A stretch of DNA of 16,137 nucleotides from Alphaproteobacteria bacterium (GTDB taxonomy: Bacteria > Pseudomonadota > Alphaproteobacteria > Sphingomonadales > Sphingomonadaceae): NCBI GenBank assembly GCA_028869975.1, contig JAGWQR010000188.1, positions 1 to 16,137 on the forward strand, read 5' to 3'. The position numbers and the translations under genes were made by a program. The notes under the pieces were generated by a model. It worked only from the letters and a program-made list of their open reading frames with translations. It searched no databases and was not told where the DNA came from. This document shows, piece by piece, positions 7,649 to 14,792 of the stretch; the first letter of the stretch is position 1, and every line of letters starts with the position of its first letter.

Positions 7649-8742
7649 TTGAACGCCGGCATCACTTTTCGCGTCAGCAGGTCGAGCGTCTGGTTGCCGA
7701 GATCGAGCCGCTGTGCAGTCAATGGCCCGGTGGTTGTCCCGCACAGGATATTGCCAATGCCGAGCTGCTGATATGGCCGCAGATGCTCGATCACGGTTTC
7801 CGGGGAACCATAGAGGCACCAGGTACCAATCCAGCGCTCATCGAGTGCGCTGACATTGACATCGGGCTTCTTGTTGGCGGCGTCGGCTTCGGCACGCGCG
7901 TTGAATGCGTTCTCGCGGTCGATAGCGTCCTGATAGGATTTCAGGATGATTTCGAGTTCCTCGCGGGCCTTATCGTCGCTCTCTGCAATATGGACGCACT
8001 GATAGGTGTGCGTGGTCCAGTCGAGCGCGGCAGCGATAGCCGTCTCGTCATGTCCATATTCACCGAGCAGCTCTTTGTAAGTTGTGAAGTATCTGGTCAC
8101 ATGTTCGAGCGGCGCATTCCCATAGACCTGCGGTGGCGTGAATGCGGGAATGTAGGCAGGCCAGGCATTTTCCGCCGCGCGGCGCGCCGACGATTCTTTC
8201 AGCGCCACCGGCATCAGCCGCGCGCGCTGCTTGCCATAAGAAGCAGGCGCTATGCGTTGCAGCACCCGGCCCTGATGCGGGCCGTTGTCGATGACAATTT
8301 CAGCATCTTCCATCCGCTTGGCCCAAAGCTGCTCGGCGAGCGCGAGATTGGCCTCCGAAATAGCGCTTGCTTCCTTGTAATTCACGCCGAAGCCAATCAT
8401 CTCCTCAGGTGTGGTGCCCGAGCCGACACCGACAAGCAGCTTGCCCTGGGTCAGATGATCGAGAATGTTGATCCGTTCGACGAATCGCACTGGATGATGC
8501 AGCGGTACCGATACCACCGAGAAGCCGAAATGCAGTTGAGGGTGTTTCGCAGCCAGGTATCCCGCAAAGATGAAACTGTCCGACGCAATCGGCATATAGC
8601 CGTTGAAATGATGATCGGGCATGAAAATCGCGTCAAAGCCCAATCCCGCCGCCGTGTCGGCATGGTCGATCAGATCGCGGATGAGCTTGCCATCCTCTTC
8701 GGGGGCCATCGAGCGGGCATTCAGGAAAACCGAAAAGCGCAT
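7645..8742 (-). CDS. LLM-class flavin-dependent oxidoreductase (bacterial luciferase-like monooxygenase)
   Basis: This 365-aa cytoplasmic protein starts at ATG 8742 behind GAGAGGA. It has the bacterial-luciferase-like TIM barrel (PF00296 type): MRFSVFLNARSMAPEEDG at the N-terminus, GFDAIFMPDHHFNGYMP (residues 35-51), PLHHPVRFVERINILDHL, GKLLVGVGSGTTPEEM, and C-terminal TWCLYGSPETVIEHLRPYQQ. The family uses reduced FMN or F420 with oxygen to oxygenate small organic molecules; flavin is expected here because no F420-specific feature was seen. No flavin reductase is present in the window. Its TGA overlaps the ATG of the GH3 gene, so the two are translationally coupled. It divides the intergenic region with the divergent TetR-family gene, which is a candidate regulator. 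Confidence 0.87.
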   Translation of the reverse strand: MRFSVFLNARSMAPEEDGKLIRDLIDHADTAAGLGFDAIFMPDHHFNGYMPIASDSFIFAGYLAAKHPQLHFGFSVVSVPLHHPVRFVERINILDHLTQGKLLVGVGSGTTPEEMIGFGVNYKEASAISEANLALAEQLWAKRMEDAEIVIDNGPHQGRVLQRIAPASYGKQRARLMPVALKESSARRAAENAWPAYIPAFTPPQVYGNAPLEHVTRYFTTYKELLGEYGHDETAIAAALDWTTHTYQCVHIAESDDKAREELEIILKSYQDAIDRENAFNARAEADAANKKPDVNVSALDERWIGTWCLYGSPETVIEHLRPYQQLGIGNILCGTTTGPLTAQRLDLGNQTLDLLTRKVMPAFK

Positions 8743-8877
8743 ATATTCCTCTCCATCACAGATATTTGAAAACTATGTCGTGTTCAAACAGAATTAGAAT
8801 TGACGTTTTACTTCGTTACTGCGATAGCCGGGTCCGTGTCAATAAGAACCAATGCAAAAATCAACCAGGCGGGTCAT
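8743..8877. promoter_or_regulatory. Divergent control region between the LLM-GH3 operon and the tetR-like gene
   Basis: This AT-rich gap of 135 nt should carry the promoters of the minus-strand LLM-GH3 pair and the plus-strand regulator operon. It holds TTGACG (8800-8805, plus strand) inside a sequence shared with 1521-1535. On the minus strand TTGAAC is followed after 17 nt by TATCTG, a weak promoter candidate. TetR-family proteins usually bind such divergent regions, but no clear palindrome was found here. Confidence 0.45.
8796..8810 (+). promoter_or_regulatory. AT-rich motif shared with the region upstream of the TIM-barrel gene (copy 2)
   Basis: AGAATTGACGTTTTA differs by one base from 1521-1535. 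It lies upstream of the tetR-like gene in the divergent control region and includes a good -35-like TTGACG. It could be a common promoter element or a binding site. Confidence 0.3.
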
Positions 8878-9516
8878 GTGGCCAGCACCACGATGACCCG
8901 CAAGCCGCTTCAGAGCCGGTCACAGGCTTCGCTGGAGCGGATGCTTGCTGCCGCGCGTGCGCTGATGCTGGAAGCCGGAAACGAGGATTTCACACTGATC
9001 GATGTCAGCAAGCGTGGCAATGTTGCGATCGGTTCAATCTATCTGCGCTTTGAGAGCAAGGATGCGCTGGTGCGTGCCGTGCTGCTGGAGGAACTGGCAC
9101 AAATTGCCGAAGATGAACTCGTTATGTTTGGCACCGTCAAAGCCAAGACCTCGGCCCTGGAAGATTTTATTTCAAATTATGTCGATGCCTATGCCGAACT
9201 TTTGCAGCGACACGCCGGCATGTTGAGACTCGCGATGCTGCGGGCTGTGTTCGATCCGGTCATCGCAGGGCCAGGCGCGGCAAGTGCAGAGCGCATAGCG
9301 CACAACACGACCGAGACGATACTGGAATATCTGACGCAAAGCGAAAGCCCGCGCGCGATCGAGAAGGCAGAGGCGACCTACCTTATTATTTTTTCGACAC
9401 TGGCCCGCGAACTGCGGCTCGGCTTTACGGGCCATTCTGCGCATCATGTTGATTGGGCGTTTCTGAAGCGCGAGCTGGCCCGGATGTGCCTCGCCTATCT
9501 CAAATCTGACGACTGA
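8878..9516 (+). CDS. TetR/AcrR family transcriptional regulator
   Basis: The N-terminal helix-turn-helix is clear: FTLIDVSKRGNVAIGSIYLR (about residues 38-57 of the longer form), followed by FESKDALVRAVLLEEL as in TetR-family proteins. The C-terminal half (about 75-205) is the variable ligand-binding domain. The start is uncertain. GTG 8878 has AGGCGG 5 nt upstream (212 aa). ATG 8893 (207 aa, MTRKPLQSRS) has no visible SD but is also plausible; open sequence back to a TTG at 8800 lies in the promoter region. It is the first gene of a plus-strand run with the cyclase and GH1 genes (12-nt gaps) and is divergent from LLM-GH3. Control of the whole island is inferred, with an aglycone or pathway intermediate as likely ligand. 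Confidence 0.85.
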   Translation: MASTTMTRKPLQSRSQASLERMLAAARALMLEAGNEDFTLIDVSKRGNVAIGSIYLRFESKDALVRAVLLEELAQIAEDELVMFGTVKAKTSALEDFISNYVDAYAELLQRHAGMLRLAMLRAVFDPVIAGPGAASAERIAHNTTETILEYLTQSESPRAIEKAEATYLIIFSTLARELRLGFTGHSAHHVDWAFLKRELARMCLAYLKSDD

Positions 9517-9528
9517 CCGGAGACGCCC

Positions 9529-10308
9529 ATGCCCCGTCGCTTCATCGACCTTTCGATCACCCTGTGCAATGATGTCGTGAGCGATCCGCCGTTCATGCGG
9601 CCGCAGATCACCTATCAGACGCATCATGAAACGATGCCGGAAGCGCGCCATTTCTTCCCTGGCGTTGCTGCGGATATGATGCCCGGCGGGGAGGGGTTTG
9701 CGGCGGTCGAAACGATCACACTTTCCACCCATAATGGCACACATCTGGATGCACCCTGGCATTTCCATCCGACAATGGATGGCGGCGCGCGGGCGATCAC
9801 GATTGATGAGGTGCCGCTCGACTGGTGTTTCCGGCCAGGCGTGAAGCTAGATTTCCGGCATCTACCAGACGGCCATGTGGTGAGCGCCGCTGAGGTTGAA
9901 GCCGAGCTGGCGCGCATTGGCTATGATGTGCAGCCGCTGGATATTGTGCTCGTCAATACGGCGGCGGGCACGGTGCTAGGGCAGGATGACTATATCAACA
10001 CCGGCTGTGGCATGGGCTATGAGGCGACGATGTACCTCACCACGCGTGGCGTACGCGTAACCGGCACCGATGCCTGGAGCTGGGATGCGCCGTTCAGCTA
10101 TACTGCACAGCGTGTCAAGGACACCGGCGACACCGCGCTGATCTGGGAAGGGCACAAGGCCGGTCGCGACATTGGCTATTGCCATCTGGAAAAGCTGCAT
10201 AACCTTGAGGCGCTCCCCGCGCACGGCTTTACGGTGAGCTGCTTTCCGCACAAGATCAAAGGCGCATCCGCTGGCTGGACGAGGGCGGTCGCGATGATCG
10301 ATAACTGA
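9529..10308 (+). CDS. Cyclase family protein (metal-dependent hydrolase, kynurenine formamidase-like)
   Basis: This 259-aa protein has ATG 9529 behind GGAG and a 12-nt gap from the regulator's stop. The family metal site HxGTHxDxxxH is intact: His68, Gly70-Thr71-His72, Asp74 and His78 in STHNGTHLDAPWHF. The N-terminus RFIDLSITLCNDV and the later VRVTGTDAWSWD also fit the cyclase/Kyn formamidase family (PF04199). Members hydrolyse amides, lactones or activated ring compounds, and some act in polyketide or aromatic pathways. No signal peptide is seen. In this setting it may open or hydrolyse a ring or lactone made by the LLM monooxygenase or the Rieske oxygenase; that is inference. A tryptophan-pathway role is less likely because no partner genes are present. 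Confidence 0.87.
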   Translation: MPRRFIDLSITLCNDVVSDPPFMRPQITYQTHHETMPEARHFFPGVAADMMPGGEGFAAVETITLSTHNGTHLDAPWHFHPTMDGGARAITIDEVPLDWCFRPGVKLDFRHLPDGHVVSAAEVEAELARIGYDVQPLDIVLVNTAAGTVLGQDDYINTGCGMGYEATMYLTTRGVRVTGTDAWSWDAPFSYTAQRVKDTGDTALIWEGHKAGRDIGYCHLEKLHNLEALPAHGFTVSCFPHKIKGASAGWTRAVAMIDN

Positions 10309-10320
10309 GAGGATAAAGAC

Positions 10321-11622
10321 ATGCCCGACATCACCCGCCGCACGATATTGGCGACAACAGCCGCCGGCGCCGCCGCGCTTGCCGCGCCAGCGATAGCCCG
10401 CACCGCGCGCGGCACCTTCCCGCAAGGCTTCCTCTGGGGTGCTTCGACGGCGGGGCATCAAGTTGAGGGCAACAACACCAATTCCGATTGCTGGCTGATG
10501 GAGCATGTCAAACCGACGATCTTTGCTGAACCCTCGGGCGATGCCTGCAATAGTTTTGTGCTGTGGGAAACCGACCTTGATCTCGTGAAAGACATGGGTC
10601 TTAACGCCTATCGGTTCAGTTTGGAATGGGCGCGGATCGAACCCGCACCAGGGCAGTTCTCGGTCGCGATGCTCGATCATTACAAACGTATTATCGAAGG
10701 GTGTCACGCGCGCGGAATCACACCGGTTATCACCTTCAACCATTATACGATGCCGATCTGGCGTGCAGCGGGCGGGGGCTGGAATGATCCTGACATGCCG
10801 GCGCTGTTCGCCCGCTTCTGCGACAGGGCGGCGCGGCATCTCGCCGATGGGATGGGTTATGCGGCTACACTGAATGAGCCCAATCTTGCTGGATTGCTTG
10901 GTGAACTGCTCCCGGCATCGTTACTCGATGGTGACCGTGCGATGGCACAGGCATGTGGAAAGGCAACCGGCTCAGGCAAATTCTATGGCGGATTGTCATT
11001 GCATGTTGACGATCCGGTTGGACTGACAACGCGGCTGATTGCCGGGCACAAGCAAGGCCGCGCTGCGATCAAGGCGGTTCGGGGTGATCTTCCGGTCGGC
11101 GTCACGCTGGCGATGGTTGACGATCAGGGGCCGGGTGCGGAAAAAATGCGTGCCAAACTGTATGGCCGCTGGCTGGAGGCGGTGAAGGGTGATGATTTCC
11201 TCGGTGTGCAGAATTATTCGCGCACAATTTGGGGCGAACAGGGCAAGCTCCCCGTGCCCGCCGGGGCGCAGACCAATATGATGGGCGATGAAGTTTATCC
11301 GCCCTCGCTCGCCAATACGGTGAGTTACGCCCACGCAGCAACGGGCTGCCCGATCCTTGTCACGGAACATGGTGTGAGTTGTACGGATGACAGCATTCGC
11401 GCCGCCTTCATTCCGGCGGCGTTGCAGGAACTGAAGAAGACGATCGATGAAGGCGTGCCGGTCAAAGGCTATATGCACTGGTCGCTGATCGACAATTTCG
11501 AGTGGATTTTCGGCTACCGTATCAAGTTCGGGCTGCATTCGTTTGACCCGATAACCTTCAAGCGCACCGCCAAACCCAGCGCTTCGGTGCTTGGGAAAAT
11601 TGCACGCACCAACACCGTTTGA
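10321..11622 (+). CDS. Tat-exported glycoside hydrolase family 1 beta-glucosidase
   Basis: This 433-aa protein has an ATG behind GAGAGGA, 12 nt after the cyclase stop. The N-terminus PDITRRTILATTAAGAAALA is a Tat signal, with probable cleavage near AIARTA (residues 24-29), so it works in the periplasm. The GH1 landmarks are in order: FPQGFLWGASTAGHQVEG (33-50), RFSLEWARIEP (98-108), TLNEPN with acid/base Glu186, QNYS (297-300), VTEHG with nucleophile Glu349, and WSLIDNFEWIFGY (387-399). Both catalytic glutamates are present. The residue after the nucleophile is His where the family usually has Asn (TENG). The enzyme probably trims beta-linked sugars from a glycoside brought in by the adjacent TonB receptor before MFS uptake. 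Which sugar it removes is not deducible. Confidence 0.9.
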   Translation: MPDITRRTILATTAAGAAALAAPAIARTARGTFPQGFLWGASTAGHQVEGNNTNSDCWLMEHVKPTIFAEPSGDACNSFVLWETDLDLVKDMGLNAYRFSLEWARIEPAPGQFSVAMLDHYKRIIEGCHARGITPVITFNHYTMPIWRAAGGGWNDPDMPALFARFCDRAARHLADGMGYAATLNEPNLAGLLGELLPASLLDGDRAMAQACGKATGSGKFYGGLSLHVDDPVGLTTRLIAGHKQGRAAIKAVRGDLPVGVTLAMVDDQGPGAEKMRAKLYGRWLEAVKGDDFLGVQNYSRTIWGEQGKLPVPAGAQTNMMGDEVYPPSLANTVSYAHAATGCPILVTEHGVSCTDDSIRAAFIPAALQELKKTIDEGVPVKGYMHWSLIDNFEWIFGYRIKFGLHSFDPITFKRTAKPSASVLGKIARTNTV

Positions 11623-11649
11623 AGGGCGGATGGCCCGTGTCTTGGGGGC

Positions 11650-11679
11650 TTGACTCGACAAGAATATTAGTAATAGAAT
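11650..11679 (+). promoter_or_regulatory. Sigma-70 promoter of the TonB-dependent receptor gene
   Basis: TTGACT (11650-11655) and TAGAAT (11674-11679) each match consensus at 5 of 6 bases and are 18 nt apart. Transcription would start near 11686, inside the inverted repeat described next. The 111-nt gap after GH1 and this promoter suggest that the receptor can be expressed separately. Confidence 0.6.
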
Positions 11680-11682
11680 AAA

Positions 11683-11703
11683 GATACTAATTTAGTTAGT
11701 ATC
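11683..11703 (+). promoter_or_regulatory. Perfect 8-5-8 inverted repeat at the receptor transcription start (probable operator)
   Basis: GATACTAA and its exact complement TTAGTATC flank the spacer TTTAG. The repeat begins four bases after the predicted -10 box and covers the predicted start site, where a bound repressor would block transcription. The AT-rich stem without a U-tract argues against a terminator. The TetR-family protein encoded at 8878-9516 is the nearest candidate binder. Confidence 0.55.
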
Positions 11704-11705
11704 AG

Positions 11706-11717
11706 AACGATATCGTT
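11706..11717 (+). promoter_or_regulatory. 12-bp perfect palindrome in the receptor leader
   Basis: AACGATATCGTT is fully self-complementary. It lies two bases after the inverted repeat and directly before the GAGGGAGG ribosome-binding site (11718-11725). It may be a second operator or part of one extended site. Confidence 0.4.
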
Positions 11718-11733
11718 GAGGGAGGTTTTTAAC

Positions 11734-14052
11734 ATGAATAAGTTACATTTCTCTGTAGTGTCGCTGCTCGCCCTGTTGAGCGCACCTGCCGTTGCGCAAA
11801 GCGCGGCGCAAGCCAGCAATGATGATTCTGGCGTGGCTGATATTATCGTGCGCGCGCAGCGTGTTGCGCAGAGCCTGCAAACCGTCCCCGTCGCGGTCAC
11901 ACCGGTCACAGCACAGGAGCTCGAAAATAAGAGCTTGCATGATCTCCCGCAGCTCACCCTCGCGGTGCCGAGCCTTGAAGTGACCACCGACAACGCTTTC
12001 ACGCTGCGCGGGATCGGCAGTCAGATTTTCTCGGCTAATGTTGATTCCTCCGTGGGCGTGATGGTGGATGACATATCCTTGGGCGTGCCGGTATTCATGA
12101 GCAATGCTGCCTTTGTTGATATGGATCAGGTCGAAGCCCTGACCGGCCCGCAGGGGCTGTTGTTCGGGCGCAATTCTTCAGCAGGTTTGCTCAACATCAT
12201 CACCAAACGGCCTGAGTTGAACAAGACGACCGGCGAGTTCTCGGTTGAATATGATAATCGCGATGCGCCCGGCGGGCATTTTGGTCTTGTCGGCACTGGC
12301 ATACTCAACCTGCCGACGAGCAGCAATTCGGCGCTGCGGCTGAATGTCCTTGATTCGGTGCAGGATCCGATCGCCAAGGTCATTGTCAACCTTTCGCCGA
12401 ATTTACAGGACAAGCAACTGCGCTTCATGGTGAAGGGAAAGTGGCTGTGGGAGCCGACCAGCGATTTCAGTGTCTATCTGATTGGGGACTATAGTCGCGA
12501 ACGCGGTGTCGGCGGCATCTGGGATGATACCTGGCGCGTGACGGGCGCAGGCGGAAACGATGCGCGCTATGCGGTTGCTGACGGGGTGACGCCAGGGCCC
12601 ACCAATTTCTACAAGGGAATCAATGGTGCCGATTTCCGTAGTGTTGATACCGGTGGCATCAGCCTGAACATGACTGACAAACTGACGCCGGAACTCACGC
12701 TAAGCAATATCTTTGGCTGGCGCCACTATACGTTGTCCTACAATCTCGACAGTGACAATTCGAGCAGCCAGGGACTTGACGTCAATGGCGGGCACCAGAT
12801 TTACAACCAGTATTCAGACGAAATGCGGCTGGCCTATAAAGGCAAGAAGCTTGACGGGCAGGTCGGTCTCTATGCGTTTGGTTCCTCGAACGATGCCACG
12901 GCTCAGTTTCAAGGCGCGGGCGGGTTTTCTTTCCTGGGCATTACCAACTTTCTCTACGGCACCAATGCCTATCATCTGACCGGCCGCAGTCTGGCGGGCT
13001 ATGGCCAGTTCAATTACCATGCAACCGATGCCTTAACCCTGATTGCGGGTGCGCGCGTCACCAACGACCATGTTGGTGTTCATGCCCTGGCGGACAATTA
13101 TAATGAAGTGCCTTATACGCCGCCGCCGTTTCTGCCGTTCCTGACACAACTGCCCTTCGTCAATATTTTTGGGCCGCTGAACCAGGACTATACCACCACC
13201 GGGGACAACACCAATTTCAGTTACAAGATTGGTGCCCAATATAATGTAACCCGGGGCACCATGTTCTATGTGACATGGAGCACAGGATATAAGGGCCCCG
13301 CCATGCAAACCAACCTGTCCTATGCAGGACAGTCTCCCTATCTTAGTCCGGAAACGGTCAAGGATCTTGAGGGGGGGGTAAAGGCGATGCTGTTTAACCG
13401 GATGCTGCGCCTGAACATCGCCGGGTTTATCGAGAACTTCCAGAATTTCCAAACCCAGTCGTTCGCAACATTTGGTGCATCACAGGTCAGTGTTATCGGT
13501 AATGCCGAAGGGGTAAGAGCTGCCGGTGTGGAATTCAACACGAGTTTCAAGCCGAGCCGCGCCTTCACCATCAACTACAACGCGACGATGGAAGATTCGC
13601 ACTTCACCAATTATTCGACTGATCCATGCTATACGGGCCAGACGAGCAATGGCTGTTCGGCAACCCAGGCATTTTTCAATGGGGCTGGGATCAACACATC
13701 AACCGCAGCCAAATATACGGGCACGCTGGAAGCCATATACGAAGTCGCACTTGGTTCCGGAAAGCTTGAGGTCTCCGGGAACTGGTACCACCGTTCAAGC
13801 ATCAACTTCACAACTTCAGGTGCACCCTATGCCGAACTCGGCCCGATCGATGTGTTCGGTGCCAGCATTAACTACCGGATGAGCAAGGGTATCAATGTTG
13901 CCATATTCTGCAAGAATTGCACCAACGAGATTTATCCCAACTATATCGGCTCCGATCCGGGCGATGCGGGACTCGGTGTGCTCTCAACCATCAACCGCTG
14001 GGGATACAACTCGGTGCGCACTGTTGGTGCATCACTCGGCTTCAAATTCTGA
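11734..14052 (+). CDS. TonB-dependent outer-membrane receptor
   Basis: This 772-aa protein starts at ATG 11734, 8 nt after GAGGGAGG. A TTG at 11716 would extend it by six residues through the SD and is rejected. Residues 1-22 are a Sec signal peptide ending AVAQS. ADIIVRAQ (35-42) is the TonB box, followed by the plug domain: VPVAVTPVTAQEL, then FTLRGIGSQ, then VEALTGPQGLLFGRNSSAGL with IITKRP. The remainder is the 22-strand barrel, ending in the expected terminal aromatic (GASLGFKF). It carries substrate across the outer membrane using TonB energy. The position beside Tat-exported GH1 suggests glycoside import rather than iron uptake; no iron-siderophore genes are nearby. Two close cysteines sit in FCKNCTNEIYP near the end. 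An eight-G run (13371-13378) occurs in the frame at DLEGGVK. Confidence 0.93.
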   Translation: MNKLHFSVVSLLALLSAPAVAQSAAQASNDDSGVADIIVRAQRVAQSLQTVPVAVTPVTAQELENKSLHDLPQLTLAVPSLEVTTDNAFTLRGIGSQIFSANVDSSVGVMVDDISLGVPVFMSNAAFVDMDQVEALTGPQGLLFGRNSSAGLLNIITKRPELNKTTGEFSVEYDNRDAPGGHFGLVGTGILNLPTSSNSALRLNVLDSVQDPIAKVIVNLSPNLQDKQLRFMVKGKWLWEPTSDFSVYLIGDYSRERGVGGIWDDTWRVTGAGGNDARYAVADGVTPGPTNFYKGINGADFRSVDTGGISLNMTDKLTPELTLSNIFGWRHYTLSYNLDSDNSSSQGLDVNGGHQIYNQYSDEMRLAYKGKKLDGQVGLYAFGSSNDATAQFQGAGGFSFLGITNFLYGTNAYHLTGRSLAGYGQFNYHATDALTLIAGARVTNDHVGVHALADNYNEVPYTPPPFLPFLTQLPFVNIFGPLNQDYTTTGDNTNFSYKIGAQYNVTRGTMFYVTWSTGYKGPAMQTNLSYAGQSPYLSPETVKDLEGGVKAMLFNRMLRLNIAGFIENFQNFQTQSFATFGASQVSVIGNAEGVRAAGVEFNTSFKPSRAFTINYNATMEDSHFTNYSTDPCYTGQTSNGCSATQAFFNGAGINTSTAAKYTGTLEAIYEVALGSGKLEVSGNWYHRSSINFTTSGAPYAELGPIDVFGASINYRMSKGINVAIFCKNCTNEIYPNYIGSDPGDAGLGVLSTINRWGYNSVRTVGASLGFKF

Positions 14053-14100
14053 TGCGCGCTTAGCTGTTCTACGCGTTCCGGCAGCGCCAGATCGTACAGC

Positions 14101-14436
14101 GGATTGGCAACAGCGAACATCGGTCCTGTCCTGGCGCTGCTGGAACAAAAGCCCCGCGCACTGGATCAGGCGGCACCGCTCGAGGGCTGGCAGCTTGGTG
14201 AACCCATGCAGCGGATACGGCGACTAATGGAGGCGCGATCAGGCAAGGAGGGCCGACGCGAGTTGGGCGCGATCAGCTTCGATGCTGTGAAGATGATTGC
14301 GCGGACCTGCCTGGAACGGCGCATGCTGCGGCTTGATCTCAAGCTTTATTCCTATCTTCCGCGCGCAACCGTGGGCACCACCGATCCGCGCCATTATCGC
14401 CAGCTTATGCCTTCGGCGGAGAGGGCCGCAGCATGA
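14101..14436 (+). pseudogene. istA: IS21-family IstA transposase, C-terminal remnant
   Basis: The frame is open but has only the last ~110 residues of an IS21 transposase. LLEQKPRALDQAAPLEGWQL, RIRRLMEARSGKEGRREL and the closing TDPRHYRQLMPS resemble the C-terminal region of IstA proteins. The DDE core and N-terminal helix-turn-helix are absent; upstream sequence runs straight back to the receptor stop codon. Its TGA overlaps the ATG of the next ORF (ATGA, 14433-14436), the usual istA-istB arrangement, which supports the call. The region QLGEPMQRIR to the end may have internal small frameshifts. It is non-functional as it stands. Confidence 0.55.
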
Positions 14437-14669
14437 GCGAGACCTTGATGCCTTTCCCCGCCATGGATGCAATCGCCACCCCGGTTCCCCCCGCTGTGTT
14501 GCTTGGCAAACATCTCAGGTCGCTCAAACGCCCTACCTTTGCGGGTGAGTATGAGAAGGTTGCGATGGAGTCGGCGCAGGATCGCGCCGATTACCCGCAA
14601 GCGCCAGCAAAACAGGGAGGCTGCCATGACGTGATAAAAGGCGGCAATCGGCGCGGAAAATCGGCTTGA
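14433..14669 (+). pseudogene. istB: IS21-family IstB ATP-binding helper, N-terminal remnant
   Basis: This 78-aa ORF overlaps the istA remnant by ATGA. VLLGKHLRSLKRPTFAGEYE and the following KVAMESAQDRADYPQ (to about residue 56) match the N-terminal DNA-binding part of IstB. After DYPQ the similarity ends (APAKQGGCHDV) and the Walker A ATPase core is missing, so the gene was cut by a deletion or insertion near 14600. Only about 50 of the usual ~250 residues remain. Confidence 0.6.
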
Positions 14670-14743
14670 AGATCCGCTCCAGCTGCTTCCCAGCGCCGAT
14701 ATTAACCAGACCGCGACATGAGGTCTTTCTTTGGATATGGCTG

Positions 14744-14785
14744 CTATGGATTTAAACCGCGCTCTGGCTGGTTTTTAATCCATAG
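14744..14785 (+). repeat. Near-perfect 42-nt inverted repeat / stem-loop
   Basis: CTATGGATTTAAACC (14744-14758) pairs with GGTTTTTAATCCATAG (14770-14785), with one bulge or mismatch, around an 11-nt loop. There is no following T-run, so a simple rho-independent terminator is unlikely. It lies between the IS21 remnant and an unrecognised fragment and could mark the end of a lost mobile element or a recombination site. Confidence 0.5.
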
Positions 14786-14792
14786 TTGACAG

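Noticed and set aside
7612..8769. 385-codon open frame on the plus strand covering the LLM gene
   Set aside because: The minus-strand frame has clear luciferase-like motifs, a good SD and coupling to GH3; the plus frame has none of these.
9976..10839. 287-codon minus-strand frame over the cyclase and GH1 genes
   Set aside because: It spans two genes with intact catalytic motifs on the opposite strand and resembles no protein family.
11623..11649. Possible terminator hairpin after GH1 (GGGC/GCCC)
   Set aside because: The stem is only four base pairs and no T-run follows.
14600..14700. Minus-strand reading (LERIFKPIFRADCRL) reminiscent of a group II intron reverse transcriptase
   Set aside because: The resemblance is a few residues only, with no YADD or flanking RT motifs, in a region better explained as IS21 remnant and junk.
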